Shown here piece by piece: positions 46,262 through 55,875 of a stretch of DNA of 64,000 nt. Under the pieces are notes generated by a model. That model was given only the letters and a program-made list of their open reading frames with translations. It did no database searches and was not told the origin of the DNA. Both the position numbers and the translations under genes were made by a program. This DNA comes from Paenibacillus hamazuiensis. Its GTDB lineage: Bacteria > Bacillota > Bacilli > Paenibacillales > NBRC-103111. The stretch spans positions 7,789,501 through 7,853,500 of the forward strand of contig NZ_JALRMO010000001.1 in assembly GCF_023276405.1 (NCBI RefSeq), given 5' to 3'. Numbering within the stretch: position 1 is the stretch's first letter; each line of letters opens with the position of its first letter.

Positions 46262-47996
46262 CGCGGATGAAATGGAAGATTATATACTGGAAACCCCCTC
46301 GCCTCAAAAGCAGCAAAAGGCACTGCATATCGACTTCTGTCCCCGCTGCCTGACCCTTTACAGGAAGCGGCTCGAGGAGCAGGAAATCTTGTCGCGGCAG
46401 CTGTTTGAGGAAACTCTGCCTGATTCGTTTACCGCCAAGGTGATGGCGATGCTGGCGTTGGAAGATCGGGAGGCCGGGAAGGAGGCAGGGGCGACGCCGG
46501 AAACATCGCAGGTGCAGGTTGGGGGTTCCGCAGCAATTCTCACGGAACAGGAACCAAACTGCGACGAGTCCGATAGCTTGGGAGAAAATCGGCGCGCCGC
46601 CGAAGGAACGGCCGGGCCTCTTTCTAAAGGCGCGAGCTTTTGGAAGCTCGCACTTGGAGCCGTTTCGCTGCTCCTGATTGCAGGGGCGGCGATATTGTAC
46701 GCCGTGCCGACGCTGGCCGATACGATCCGGTCGCTTTTTACGCGGGAAAACGCAGACGTCGGGTTGCTGAGGATGCAGGAGTTCGGCTTGGTCGAGCATC
46801 CGAATATTATGGTCAAGGACAAAGGTTATACGGTGAAAATCGATGAAGCGGCGGCGGATCCGACACGTGTCATCGTCGCGCTGCAGTTGTTCGGACCGGG
46901 CGGAAAGCATGACAGAGACCGGCTTGTTTTAACCGATGGGAACGGCATTTTCATCAAGGATGACCGCGGGGAAGTTGTCGGCAGGATGTACGATATGGGA
47001 AGGACCAACGATTTTTATTATCTCGTGGCGTTTTTCCCCGAACCTCTGCAAGCCGACCGGATTACGATCGAAGGGCATCTTGTGCGGCTTGGTGATAAAA
47101 TGCGCAATATACCCTCTATACAAGGCGATTGGAGCTTTTCGTTCGCCGTCGATATGAAAGAAGCCAAGAAACAAACGGTCGTTACTTCGCTGGCGGGCAG
47201 CTATACTACCCCGGACGGCATGACGGTTCGATTGAAGCGGCTGACCCGGATGGTGCAGGGCGTTCGCCTGGAGATGGATACGGAGCTAAGCGAGGAGGCG
47301 CTGGCCCGCTCCCCCGGAGAGTTGTGGAAGCAGCAGGGGTTAAGCTTTCACTTTGAGGATATGCAGGGAGAGGAAATTCATAGTGTCAATACAAGAAAAT
47401 CGCCGTCTAAAGACAGCCTGATGACGCAATCCGGTATCCCCGGCGACAAAACAGGGCTAATGCATTGGAGTTATACGTTCAAATATTTGCCGCAGGACAG
47501 TCCCTACAAATTCATATTTGACGGCTATTTCGTTTCGGAGCGCGACGATGCGTCGGTTCAATTCGAGCCATTGCATCTGAAGGAGCGGCCCGTGCCTTTC
47601 CGCTTCGACGGCGATGAACTGATGTTACGGGACTTTACTGTGAAGTCACCGCCCGATACGAACAGCAAAGAGACCGAAGGCGCCTTGCATTTTGACGGGA
47701 GGCTGCGGAATGAAGATCGTTTCAGCGAATGGATATTAAAAACCCCGGATGGCCGTACCTACACGGTCAGCAAGCGAGGTGCTTCGACAACGGAGGCTTC
47801 GAGCTGGAAGGAAGGGCACATCCTCATGGGTGGACCGATGCAGGGAGGTTTATACCAATTTCGTGCCGCTGGTCTTACCCAAATACCGGACCGGCTGCAA
47901 TTGATCCGCACGGTAGTGGACCGGCGATACACCAATGTGGACTGGGTCATCCCGATAAAAGAAGAAAGCAAAGGCCCCGGGAAATCAGATAAATAA
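46248..47996 (+). CDS. Anti-sigma-like membrane protein with DUF4179-type extracellular part
   Basis: The 582-residue protein has an N-terminal cytoplasmic segment with HIDFCPRC (the HxxxCxxC zinc-binding anti-sigma signature), one membrane helix at about 131-155 (FWKLALGAVSLLLIAGAAILYAV) and a large extracellular region resembling DUF4179/DUF5643 proteins. It should bind and hold the preceding sigma factor until an envelope signal releases it. The 14-bp overlap with the sigma gene implies translational coupling. The extracellular part is longer than in most anti-sigma factors. Confidence 0.88.
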   Translation: MRCLSADEMEDYILETPSPQKQQKALHIDFCPRCLTLYRKRLEEQEILSRQLFEETLPDSFTAKVMAMLALEDREAGKEAGATPETSQVQVGGSAAILTEQEPNCDESDSLGENRRAAEGTAGPLSKGASFWKLALGAVSLLLIAGAAILYAVPTLADTIRSLFTRENADVGLLRMQEFGLVEHPNIMVKDKGYTVKIDEAAADPTRVIVALQLFGPGGKHDRDRLVLTDGNGIFIKDDRGEVVGRMYDMGRTNDFYYLVAFFPEPLQADRITIEGHLVRLGDKMRNIPSIQGDWSFSFAVDMKEAKKQTVVTSLAGSYTTPDGMTVRLKRLTRMVQGVRLEMDTELSEEALARSPGELWKQQGLSFHFEDMQGEEIHSVNTRKSPSKDSLMTQSGIPGDKTGLMHWSYTFKYLPQDSPYKFIFDGYFVSERDDASVQFEPLHLKERPVPFRFDGDELMLRDFTVKSPPDTNSKETEGALHFDGRLRNEDRFSEWILKTPDGRTYTVSKRGASTTEASSWKEGHILMGGPMQGGLYQFRAAGLTQIPDRLQLIRTVVDRRYTNVDWVIPIKEESKGPGKSDK

Positions 47997-48030
47997 ATCA
48001 AAGAAGCTTTAAGCGGATGCTGTAAAGAGG

Positions 48031-48058
48031 AAGTCCTTGCATACCAAGGACTTTTTTG
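48031..48058 (+). terminator. Intrinsic terminator after the anti-sigma gene
   Basis: AAGTCCTTG-CATAC-CAAGGACTT, perfect 9-bp stem, followed by TTTTG. Confidence 0.88.
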
Positions 48059-48150
48059 TTGTGCGAAATGCCGTCCAATATTAAGAATTTTCATGTGGCG
48101 GCTTAACTTTATTGATTTCCAACATATTCCTCTTGTTTTATAGTTGGTAC

Positions 48151-48164
48151 TGTAAACGCTTCAA
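48151..48164. promoter_or_regulatory. Possible cre site upstream of the third sugar transporter
   Basis: TGTAAACGCTTCAA matches the cre consensus at 12 of 14 positions. It lies 51 bp before the start of the sugar-binding protein gene. Confidence 0.35.
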
Positions 48165-48214
48165 CTAAGCGAAATTGAATCTGAAGAGGTTTTCGATACC
48201 AAGGAGGGATTGTT

Positions 48215-49468
48215 TTGGTTAAAAAGCTAAGCCTCATCGCGTCGGCTCTTGCCCTGCTGACGACGTCCGCCTGCGCGCCCGAATCGTCTGCGCCGCCCGG
48301 GGATAAGGCGCAGCCCTCAGGCAAATCCGCGGCCGAGCAGATCACGGTCACCTGGTGGGATTACATGAATTCCGATGCGATGGTCGGCGCCTTGAACAAA
48401 GTGATCGACGATTACCAGAAGTCGCACCCGAACGTAAAGATCGAAAGAACGTACGTACCGTTCGGAGATTTGAAAAACAAGCTGCTGCTCGGCTCCGCCG
48501 CGGGTCAGCTGCCCGATATCGTATGGCTGGACAACCCGGATCATCAGGCGTTTGCCGCCGCCGGCGTGCTCGCCGATATTACGCAGGAGGTCAAGGAGTG
48601 GGGGCAAGCGGACCAATATTACAAAGGTCCCTGGTCGTCCACGGTGTATAAGGACAAAAATTACGGCATCCCGAACAGCAGCAATAATCTGGCCTTGTTT
48701 TACAACGAGGATATGCTGAATGCGGCAGGCGTCAAGCCGCCAACCAACTGGAACGAGCTGAAGGATGCCGCAAAGAAGCTGACCAAGCCGGGCGTGTACG
48801 GATTCGCCGCTTCCGCCATTCGAAACGAGCAGGGGACCTTTCAGTTCCTCCCCTTTGTCTGGCAGGCCGGGGCCGATTTGACAAACTTCAACAGTCCGGG
48901 CACGGTCGAAGCGGTCAAGCTGTGGAAAGAGATGATTGACAACGGATCGATGTCCAAAGAGGTGATAGGGCAGGATCAACAGGCGACGATGCTTCAGTTC
49001 GTTGCCGGCAACGTGGCGATGATGGTCAACGGAACGTGGCAAATTCCGCCGCTGCAGAAGGACGCCAAATTCAAATGGGGCATTGTGCCGCTTCCGGTGA
49101 ACAAGCAGGGAGGCACGATTTTGGGCGGGGAAAATTGGGCGATCACTTCGACGACAAAACACAAGGACGTAGCTTGGGATATCGTCAAATTCGCCCAGCA
49201 GCCGGAATATTTGAAGGCGTTTCTGAAGGCGGCGGGACGGCTGCCGAGCCGGAAAGATCTGATCAAGGACCCGATCTGGCAGGAAGACAAATTAATGAAA
49301 ATATTCGCCGATACGATGGACGTAGCCAAGGCGAGGGCATACGGCCCCAATTATCCGAAAATTTCCGATGCCGTGCAGGAGATGCTTCAGCAGGTGCTGT
49401 CCGGGTACAAATCGCCGGAAGATGCCGTCAAAGAAACCGATGCGAAAATAAAACCGCTCTTGCAATAA
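48215..49468 (+). CDS. Sugar ABC transporter binding lipoprotein (third system)
   Basis: A 417-residue lipoprotein of the MalE/UgpB class (family 1 extracellular solute-binding). The signal peptide ends at the lipobox TSAC with C20. The mature domain has ITVTWWDYMNSDAMVGALNKVIDDYQKSHPNVKI at its start and LPDIVWLDNPDHQAFA. The start is TTG at 48215 with AAGGAGGGA 6 nt upstream. It is first in an operon with two permeases. Confidence 0.92.
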   Translation: MVKKLSLIASALALLTTSACAPESSAPPGDKAQPSGKSAAEQITVTWWDYMNSDAMVGALNKVIDDYQKSHPNVKIERTYVPFGDLKNKLLLGSAAGQLPDIVWLDNPDHQAFAAAGVLADITQEVKEWGQADQYYKGPWSSTVYKDKNYGIPNSSNNLALFYNEDMLNAAGVKPPTNWNELKDAAKKLTKPGVYGFAASAIRNEQGTFQFLPFVWQAGADLTNFNSPGTVEAVKLWKEMIDNGSMSKEVIGQDQQATMLQFVAGNVAMMVNGTWQIPPLQKDAKFKWGIVPLPVNKQGGTILGGENWAITSTTKHKDVAWDIVKFAQQPEYLKAFLKAAGRLPSRKDLIKDPIWQEDKLMKIFADTMDVAKARAYGPNYPKISDAVQEMLQQVLSGYKSPEDAVKETDAKIKPLLQ

Positions 49469-49528
49469 AGCGCCGGCGGGAGGAGATCTCGATGTCTTCT
49501 CCCGATTTTGCCGAAATGGGGGAGGTCT

Positions 49529-50467
49529 ATGGTAACCAATTCCGCGGCTCATGCGGCCGAAGCGGCGAAAGACAGGCCGGTCAAACGATTCCGGCCGGGC
49601 CACTTGAGCAATTATATGTTTGTGCTGCCGGGTGTGCTGTTTATGGTTTGTTTTCTGGTGTTTCCGATCGTGTACAACCTGCTGCTCAGCTTTCAGAACG
49701 TTACCCTCCAGAACCTGAAGGGCGCGCATGAGTTTGTCGGTTGGAGCAACTATAGCGCAGTATTTAAGGACGAATTATTCGGAATTTCCTTCAAAAACTC
49801 GGCGGTGTTTACCGGAGGCAGCATCGCCGCGCAATTTTTGCTCGGATTTGTGCTGGCTTTGTTTTTCAACCGGAAATTTCCCGGAAGGGACATCCTGCGT
49901 TCGGTCATGCTGCTGTCCTGGATGATGCCCATCGTCATTACGGCGACCTTGTTCAAATGGATGCTGTCCGGCGATCACGGCGTTTTCAACCATATTTTGC
50001 AGTCCGCAGGCATTCTCGATAAACCGGTGTTTTGGCTCACGGAAGAAAAAACGGCGCTTTGGGGAACCGTCGCTGCGAATATATGGGTGGGCATCCCGTT
50101 TAATATGGTCATCCTGCTGTCCGGGCTGCAGGCGATGCCGGACCATCTGTACGAAGCGGCCAAAATCGACGGGGCGGGAAGGCTGCGCCAGTTCGCGAGC
50201 ATCACCTTGCCGCTGCTTAGGCCGACGATTTTGGTGCTCCTCATGTTGGGGATCATTTATACGTTTAAGGTGTTCGACCTGATTTTCATTATGACCGGGG
50301 GAGGGCCCGTTAACGCTTCGACAGTGTTCCCGATGTATGCGTACCGGCTGGCTTTCGTCAACTTTGAATTCAGCCTCGGCGCGGCGGTGTCCAGCGTCAT
50401 GTTCGGGGTGCTGATCGCATTTGCGGCGGTCTACCTGTGGCTCACGCGGAAGGAGGAGCGGCTATGA
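49529..50467 (+). CDS. Sugar ABC transporter permease, MalF/UgpA type (third system)
   Basis: A 312-residue permease with six membrane segments and the EAA loop LYEAAKIDGAGRLRQFASITLPLLRPT. GGGGGAGG precedes ATG at 49529; an earlier in-frame ATG at 49508 lacks a site. Its stop overlaps the next start as ATGA, so the two permeases are translationally coupled. Confidence 0.92.
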   Translation: MVTNSAAHAAEAAKDRPVKRFRPGHLSNYMFVLPGVLFMVCFLVFPIVYNLLLSFQNVTLQNLKGAHEFVGWSNYSAVFKDELFGISFKNSAVFTGGSIAAQFLLGFVLALFFNRKFPGRDILRSVMLLSWMMPIVITATLFKWMLSGDHGVFNHILQSAGILDKPVFWLTEEKTALWGTVAANIWVGIPFNMVILLSGLQAMPDHLYEAAKIDGAGRLRQFASITLPLLRPTILVLLMLGIIYTFKVFDLIFIMTGGGPVNASTVFPMYAYRLAFVNFEFSLGAAVSSVMFGVLIAFAAVYLWLTRKEERL

Positions 50468-51306
50468 AGGAAAAACAAACGTACGACCGCAAAGATTACA
50501 TCACGGCATGCATCGCCGTTATCCTGACGCTTCTGTTTTTGTTTCCCGTCTATTGGATGATCGTCACGTCGCTTAAGCCGATGGGGGAGCTGTTTGCCAA
50601 CCCTCCCCACTATATCCCGCAGCAGTTGACCTTCCGCTCCTACATCGACAATTTTATCAAAAACCGCTCGATGCTCGGGTATATGGCCAACAGCTTTATT
50701 ATCGCAGCCGGAACGATGGCCTTGACGCTGCTGCTCGCCGCGCCGGCGGCTTACGGACTCGCCCGGCTGCCGATAAGGGGAAAGGCGGCCATCCTGATTT
50801 TGCTGCTCGCCACCCAGATGCTGCCGAGTATCATGCTGGCGATGCCACTGTTTATCGTTTTTTCCAAAATGCAGCTGATCAACAGCTTTACGGCGCTGAT
50901 CACAGCCAATACGACGCATTCGCTGCCGTTTGCCATATTGGTGTTGAGGCCTTACTTTCTTTCGGTGCCGGGGGGGCTGGAGGAAGCTGCACTGATCGAC
51001 GGAAGCAATAAATTCAGCGCGTTCTGGCGGATCGTGCTGCCTCTGGTCAGGCCGGGACTTATGACGGTGGGCGCTTTCAGCTTCCTTTGGGGTTGGGGGG
51101 ACTTCCTGTTCGCCCTGACGCTGACCTCCAAAGAATCGATCCGGCCGCTGACGATGGGACTTTATAAATTTATCGGACAATACGGCACGGAATGGAACAA
51201 CCTGATGGCTGTCGCCACGATGGCGGCCGTTCCGATCATTGTGATTTTCATCGTCTTGCAAAAATATATCGTCGGAGGTTTGACCGGCGGTGCGATGAAA
51301 GATTAA
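50464..51306 (+). CDS. Sugar ABC transporter permease, MalG/UgpE type (third system)
   Basis: A 280-residue permease with EAA loop LEEAALIDGSNKFSAFWRIVLPLVRPG and the family-typical C-terminal KYIVGGLTGGAMKD. AAGGAGGAG precedes the ATG at 50464. Partner of the preceding permease. No ATPase gene is adjacent. Confidence 0.92.
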   Translation: MKEKQTYDRKDYITACIAVILTLLFLFPVYWMIVTSLKPMGELFANPPHYIPQQLTFRSYIDNFIKNRSMLGYMANSFIIAAGTMALTLLLAAPAAYGLARLPIRGKAAILILLLATQMLPSIMLAMPLFIVFSKMQLINSFTALITANTTHSLPFAILVLRPYFLSVPGGLEEAALIDGSNKFSAFWRIVLPLVRPGLMTVGAFSFLWGWGDFLFALTLTSKESIRPLTMGLYKFIGQYGTEWNNLMAVATMAAVPIIVIFIVLQKYIVGGLTGGAMKD

Positions 51307-51307
51307 C

Positions 51308-51337
51308 GGCTGGAACCGGCGTTCCGGCCTGTTTTGT
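51308..51337 (+). terminator. Weak terminator after the third sugar transporter
   Basis: GGCTGGAAC-CGGC-GTTCCGGCC, 9-bp stem, followed by TGTTTTGT. Confidence 0.55.
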
Positions 51338-51459
51338 CTGCAAGCACCGCTTGCAGTGCGTTTTCAGTTGGCATTGCAGCCATAATTTTGTAGCATTCAA
51401 GGTAGACCGGGCGGCGGACATTTGCGCCCGGAAAACCGCAGGGGAAGGAAGAGGATCGG

Positions 51460-52734
51460 ATGAATATCATGATTGTCGATGACGAATCGATTATCCGCAA
51501 CGGGCTGGCGAGAGCGATCGGAGAGTTTGCCGGGTTTCGCGTCGTCGGTACGGCCGATGACGGCGAAAGCGCTCTGGAATGGCTGAAGACGGCAAGCATC
51601 CTCCCTGATTTGATCATTACGGATATTTTTATGCAGTACATTGACGGTCTCGATTTCATTGAACAGGTTAGCGTTATGTATCCGGATATCAAATTCGTCA
51701 TTTTATCCGGCCACGGAGAATTTCATTTGGCGCAGAAGGCGATTCATTTGAAGGTTTGCCGTTACATCACCAAGCCGGCGGAAACGGGCGAGCTTTATTC
51801 CGTTTTAAGCGGCATGAAGGAGGAACTGGACAAAAACCGCTCCAAACAGCTCGATTTGCTGCGGAGGGAACAGCTTGCGGCGAACGCCGCGCTGTATATC
51901 CGAGACAAGCTGCTTTCGGACCTGCTTGAAGGCAGGCTTATTTCCCGGGAGGAGCTGAGCGATTTTGCCGGATGCTTTCCTTTTTCCTTAAACGATCCGA
52001 TCCTCGGCGGGGTTATCCGCTTGCTTAAGATAGGGCAGGATTTGACGCAGCGGGATGTTTTGCTCTACGGCGTTGCGGTGAAGCAGCTGTTTTCCGAAGC
52101 GGTTTTATCGCAAATGAAAGGTTTCGCGATGATGAAGGAGATCGACACGCTCATCTTCGGCATTTTGCCGGAGAATTTTGAAAACGCTTTAGGTGTGGTC
52201 ATGAGGTTTCCCGATCTATCCGAAAACGTGCTGGGAGTGCCGGTCGCCCTGGAGCTCGGGGAGGAAGCCGGCGGCCTCCTCCACTTAAAATCTTCGGTAG
52301 CCGCAGCTCTACGGCGAATGGAAGAGCGCATCTCCCGCCGAATAAGAAGCGAACCCGAGGAACGGGCACAGGAGATCGCTTCTTACAGCGGCAAACCGCA
52401 CTCCGCGCTGGTTGATAAAGTGATTAAGCATATGAACGACCACTACGGGAACCGCTCGCTCTCCCTGCAGCAGCTTGCCGCCCAGGCGGAAGTCCACCCC
52501 AATTATTTGACCCAGGCGTTCCGCCGGCATACGGGACTGTCGTGCATGCAGTTTTTGGCGCGCCTGCGAATGGAGCGGGCCAAGGAGCTTTTGCACGGCA
52601 CCGATTTGAAAATATGCGAAATCGCCGAGCGGGTCGGGTACGACAATCCGCTTTATTTCAGCACCTATTTTAAAAAATGGGTCGGTAAAAATCCTTCCGC
52701 CTACAAGGAGGACGGCCTTAGCCATGACGCTTAA
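51460..52734 (+). CDS. YesN-type response regulator, AraC family output (third system)
   Basis: The 424-residue regulator has a receiver domain (VDDE at 6-9, phospho-acceptor D55 in LIITDIFMQ) and a C-terminal AraC double HTH (LSLQQLAAQAEVHPNYLTQAFRRHTG and KICEIAERVGYDNPLYFSTYFKKWVG). The middle region is shorter than in the 7272 regulator. It overlaps the kinase gene by 11 bp. The transporter upstream is the likely target. Confidence 0.93.
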   Translation: MNIMIVDDESIIRNGLARAIGEFAGFRVVGTADDGESALEWLKTASILPDLIITDIFMQYIDGLDFIEQVSVMYPDIKFVILSGHGEFHLAQKAIHLKVCRYITKPAETGELYSVLSGMKEELDKNRSKQLDLLRREQLAANAALYIRDKLLSDLLEGRLISREELSDFAGCFPFSLNDPILGGVIRLLKIGQDLTQRDVLLYGVAVKQLFSEAVLSQMKGFAMMKEIDTLIFGILPENFENALGVVMRFPDLSENVLGVPVALELGEEAGGLLHLKSSVAAALRRMEERISRRIRSEPEERAQEIASYSGKPHSALVDKVIKHMNDHYGNRSLSLQQLAAQAEVHPNYLTQAFRRHTGLSCMQFLARLRMERAKELLHGTDLKICEIAERVGYDNPLYFSTYFKKWVGKNPSAYKEDGLSHDA

Positions 52735-54598
52735 CTACATGCTCGGGCGTTTGACTTCCTGGTACCGTACGCTAAGCCGGAGAATCTTCGTTAAACTCAT
52801 CCTTCTCATCGTCATTCCCAATTTGCTTCTCCTCGCCATCATCAATCAGCTCATGAACAAGCAGATCAAACAAAAAACGGAGGAAATGGACAATACGCTC
52901 TATGTGCTGGAGCATGCGGCAAGCCGGGAGATCCGGGCGATTTTCAGCGATGTGACGACGCTCACGAATCAGATTCTGATCGAACCCGACGTTCAGCACA
53001 TTTTGAAAACCGGTGCGGATGGGGGGAGCGGCCCGGCCAGCGGTTCCCCGACGGACGAGCGGCTGGCGCTCAGGGACAAATATATCCGCCAGGACACGAT
53101 GCGTTCGATTTTGTCCAGGTACAGGCTTGTTTGGAACAATATTTTTTCCATTGCCGTAATCGATCGGCGCGGCGAAATTTATTTGAACACCTCGGAAAAC
53201 TACCAATTCGATCATAACGATATGGGCCGTTCTCTGCTGCTGGCGGAAGTGGCGTCACCGGACCAATCGGGGCTGGCCTGGAGCACCAACGACGCGCTCA
53301 CGAAAAATGCGGACATGATCACGATCGCCCGGAAAATATACGGCGTGGACCAGCCCCGGCAGGTGATCGGCTACGTGGTTGTCAATTTGTCGCTGGAGGC
53401 GGTGAGAAGCTCGTTTGAAACCTATAACTATTACGATCAGATGATATTCGGCTTGGTGAATCAGGCGGAAAATACGTGGATGATCTACGACAAGAAAAAA
53501 ATGACCGGAGGTCACGGCCGATTGTTTTCGGACCGTATGGCAGCGCTGAACGGACATTTGACGCAGCCTGAATTCAGAGGACGGTCCTGGCGGACCGTCG
53601 TGATGCAGATGGAAAAACGGGACTATCTGTTTGTCGGGCTGGATGCCGAATATATAAGCGAGACGTCGTCCAGGTTTCGCCGCGAGCTGTATTACGGGTA
53701 CGTGTTTTTCCTGTTTTTGTCCGTGTTTATTTCCATCCTGGGAACGAAGGTGCTGTCCGCACGCCTCGGAAAATTAAACCAGGCTATGCGCAAATTCGGC
53801 CAAGAGCGCTGGGGAACCCGGATCGAGCTGAAAGGAAACGACGAAATCCGCATTATCGGGGATACGTTTAATTCGATGGCTTCCCATATCGAGGGGCTTC
53901 TCGTAAGCCTGAAGGAGGAGCAGCGGCTAAAGCGCATTTTTGAACTGCGCGTGTTGGAATATCAAATCAACCCGCATTTTTTGTACAACACGCTCGATTC
54001 GATTTATTGGCTGGCGCAGGAAAACAGGCAAAGCAAAATCAGCGAGATGGTCAGCGGTTTGTCCAAGCTGTTCCGGATCATATTAAGCAAGGGAAAGGAA
54101 GTCATCTCTTTGCATGAGGAGTTCGAGATGATCCGGATTTATCTGAGCATCCAAAAAATTCGCTTCGAGGAACGGTTCGAGTTTACGCTGAATCTCGAAC
54201 CGGATATTGCGGAATACCCGATCGGCAAGCTGGTGCTGCAGCCTCTGGTGGAAAATGCGATCGTCCACGGTATAAGGCGGCTAAGGGCCAAGGGACAGAT
54301 CAGCGTAACCGGCGGCAAAATGCATGATGAAATCGTGCTGGAAATCCGGGATAACGGCATCGGCATGAAGCCGGAGCAGCTCGCTAAGCAGCTCCGGCTG
54401 CTGGACGCGGATGTGCTGGAGAATGCCTCCGTTTCCTCCTCCGGCTACGGTATGAAAAACGTCGATTCCCGCTTGAAGATGCTTTTCGGCGGCGAGTATA
54501 AAATGACACTGCATTCGAGTGCATCCGGCCGGACGGGAACGACAATCCGGATACATATCAAAGAAACGGCTATGCTGAAAATGAAGTTCGCGTTATAA
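52724..54598 (+). CDS. YesM-type sensor histidine kinase (third system)
   Basis: A 624-residue membrane kinase: TM1 near 20-42, extracellular sensor to about 320, TM2 near 322-342, HAMP, then the phosphorylated histidine H418 in LEYQINPHFLYNTLDSIYWLA, and an HATPase domain (LVENAIVHGIRRL, EIRDNGIGMKPEQL). Gene order is regulator then kinase, the reverse of the pair at 5425-8888. AAGGAGG lies 11 nt before the ATG. Confidence 0.93.
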   Translation: MTLNYMLGRLTSWYRTLSRRIFVKLILLIVIPNLLLLAIINQLMNKQIKQKTEEMDNTLYVLEHAASREIRAIFSDVTTLTNQILIEPDVQHILKTGADGGSGPASGSPTDERLALRDKYIRQDTMRSILSRYRLVWNNIFSIAVIDRRGEIYLNTSENYQFDHNDMGRSLLLAEVASPDQSGLAWSTNDALTKNADMITIARKIYGVDQPRQVIGYVVVNLSLEAVRSSFETYNYYDQMIFGLVNQAENTWMIYDKKKMTGGHGRLFSDRMAALNGHLTQPEFRGRSWRTVVMQMEKRDYLFVGLDAEYISETSSRFRRELYYGYVFFLFLSVFISILGTKVLSARLGKLNQAMRKFGQERWGTRIELKGNDEIRIIGDTFNSMASHIEGLLVSLKEEQRLKRIFELRVLEYQINPHFLYNTLDSIYWLAQENRQSKISEMVSGLSKLFRIILSKGKEVISLHEEFEMIRIYLSIQKIRFEERFEFTLNLEPDIAEYPIGKLVLQPLVENAIVHGIRRLRAKGQISVTGGKMHDEIVLEIRDNGIGMKPEQLAKQLRLLDADVLENASVSSSGYGMKNVDSRLKMLFGGEYKMTLHSSASGRTGTTIRIHIKETAMLKMKFAL

Positions 54599-54732
54599 AA
54601 GATAACATGAAAAACTGGAGCGGAAATGGACTGTTGTCCGATTTTTACGAACGATCAATGTTTTTTTATCGATTTCATTCGTATTTATCCGTGTATAAAA
54701 TGATCTTATGCAAACAATAAGCAATATTTTTC
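54599..54732. other. AT-rich intergenic stretch
   Basis: No gene or terminator recognised between the kinase stop and the promoter at 54733; markedly AT-rich compared with the flanks. Confidence 0.4.
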
Positions 54733-54761
54733 TTGAAATTCGTTAACTTTTCGGCTAATAT
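54733..54761 (+). promoter_or_regulatory. Sigma-A promoter upstream of the small membrane peptide
   Basis: TTGAAA (54733-54738), 17-bp spacer, TAATAT (54756-54761). Confidence 0.65.
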
Positions 54762-54798
54762 ACAAATAAAGAATATGATGTTAGGAAAGGTGACGTAT

Positions 54799-54915
54799 AT
54801 GAAAAATATTGCTTACTCCATTTGTTATGTGCCATACTTCTTGGTAGCGTTGGTTTTTTATATTTATCTTTCTTTGAAATCGGAACGTACGGAGTTCGTA
54901 TCGACTAACTGGTAA
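54799..54915 (+). CDS. Predicted 38-residue single-pass membrane peptide
   Basis: A 38-codon frame with ATG at 54799 and AGGAAAGGTGA in good position upstream. The peptide is one hydrophobic helix (IAYSICYVPYFLVALVFYIYL) followed by a charged tail (SLKSERTEFVSTNW). It follows a good promoter and precedes a uroporphyrinogen-III synthase gene by 30 nt. I do not recognise the peptide; conservation upstream of the same gene in relatives would decide if it is real. Confidence 0.55.
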   Translation: MKNIAYSICYVPYFLVALVFYIYLSLKSERTEFVSTNW

Positions 54916-54945
54916 TTTGGCATCTTTGGGGAAGGGGTATGTCCG

Positions 54946-55755
54946 GTGCGCAGACTGGAAGGAAAGCGGGTTGCTTTAACGGGGCCGCGAAAGGCGGCGG
55001 AGCTGAGCGTGATCGTGGAAAAAATGGGCGGAATTCCGCTCGTCCGTCCCGCGCAGGGGACGGTGGCGATCGAACAGGAGAAGGTGGAGGCGCAAATTCG
55101 CCGGCTGCTTGAGGAAGGGGCGGACTGGGTCATCCTGACGACCGGCGTCGGAGCGGAGATGCTTTACGGCGCTGCGGAGAAGATGGGAGCGGCCGAAGCT
55201 TTCATCGAGAAGCTGAAGACGATCCGCATCGCCGCCCGGGGCTACAAGACGGTCAAATATTTGCGCAGCCTCGGCCTTGAGCCGGCGGTGCGCGACGATG
55301 ACGGGACGACCACCGGCATATTGCGGGCTCTGCAGCCTTACGACGTCAAAGGCAAGCGCATCGCGCTCCAGCTGTACGGCGATCATGCGCCGCGGCTTGT
55401 GAACTGGCTGAAGGAGCAGGGGGCCGTATTCTACGAAATTTTGCCGTACCTGCACGTGCCGCCGGAGCTGGACATACTTGACAGGCTCATCGCGGAAATC
55501 GCGGGCGGCGAGGTGGATGCGGTCACATTCACGAGCACGCCGCAGGTGCGGTATATTATGAGATACGCCCGCGAGCAGGGAACGGCGGATCGGCTTCTCC
55601 AAGCGTTCGCCACGGGAACGGTCGCCGTTGCGGTCGGCAAAGTGACCGCCGAGGCGCTTCGCGAGGAGGGCATCGAGCGCATCGTCGCTCCGGAGGAAGA
55701 ACGGATGGGCAGCATGATGGTGGCGCTCGCTCAATATTACGAGCGGATGGCTTAG
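54946..55755 (+). CDS. Uroporphyrinogen-III synthase family protein
   Basis: The 269-residue protein has the two-domain HemD fold signature (VALTGPRKAAELSVIVEKMGGIPLVRP at the start, DAVTFTSTPQVRYIMRY in the second half, VAVGKVTAEALREEGI at the end). HemD closes hydroxymethylbilane to uroporphyrinogen III, the branch point to heme, siroheme and cobalamin. No other hem genes are nearby; the cobalamin genes lie 4 kb downstream. GTG start with GGGAAGGGG upstream. It may be an auxiliary copy. Confidence 0.85.
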   Translation: MRRLEGKRVALTGPRKAAELSVIVEKMGGIPLVRPAQGTVAIEQEKVEAQIRRLLEEGADWVILTTGVGAEMLYGAAEKMGAAEAFIEKLKTIRIAARGYKTVKYLRSLGLEPAVRDDDGTTTGILRALQPYDVKGKRIALQLYGDHAPRLVNWLKEQGAVFYEILPYLHVPPELDILDRLIAEIAGGEVDAVTFTSTPQVRYIMRYAREQGTADRLLQAFATGTVAVAVGKVTAEALREEGIERIVAPEEERMGSMMVALAQYYERMA

Positions 55756-55790
55756 ATTTATTAGGCAGCGCAGCTTGAATATGCAGGCAT

Positions 55791-55842
55791 AATCGTGCAT
55801 GATGTGGAGAGTGGTATGACCGCATCATGCGCGATTTTTTTT
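55791..55842 (+). terminator. Intrinsic terminator after the HemD-like gene
   Basis: AATCGTGCATGATG pairs with CATCATGCGCGATT (14 bp, one G-T pair), then a run of T. Confidence 0.88.
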
Positions 55843-55875
55843 GCGGAAATAAAATAACAAGGTGGAGACTCGCTT

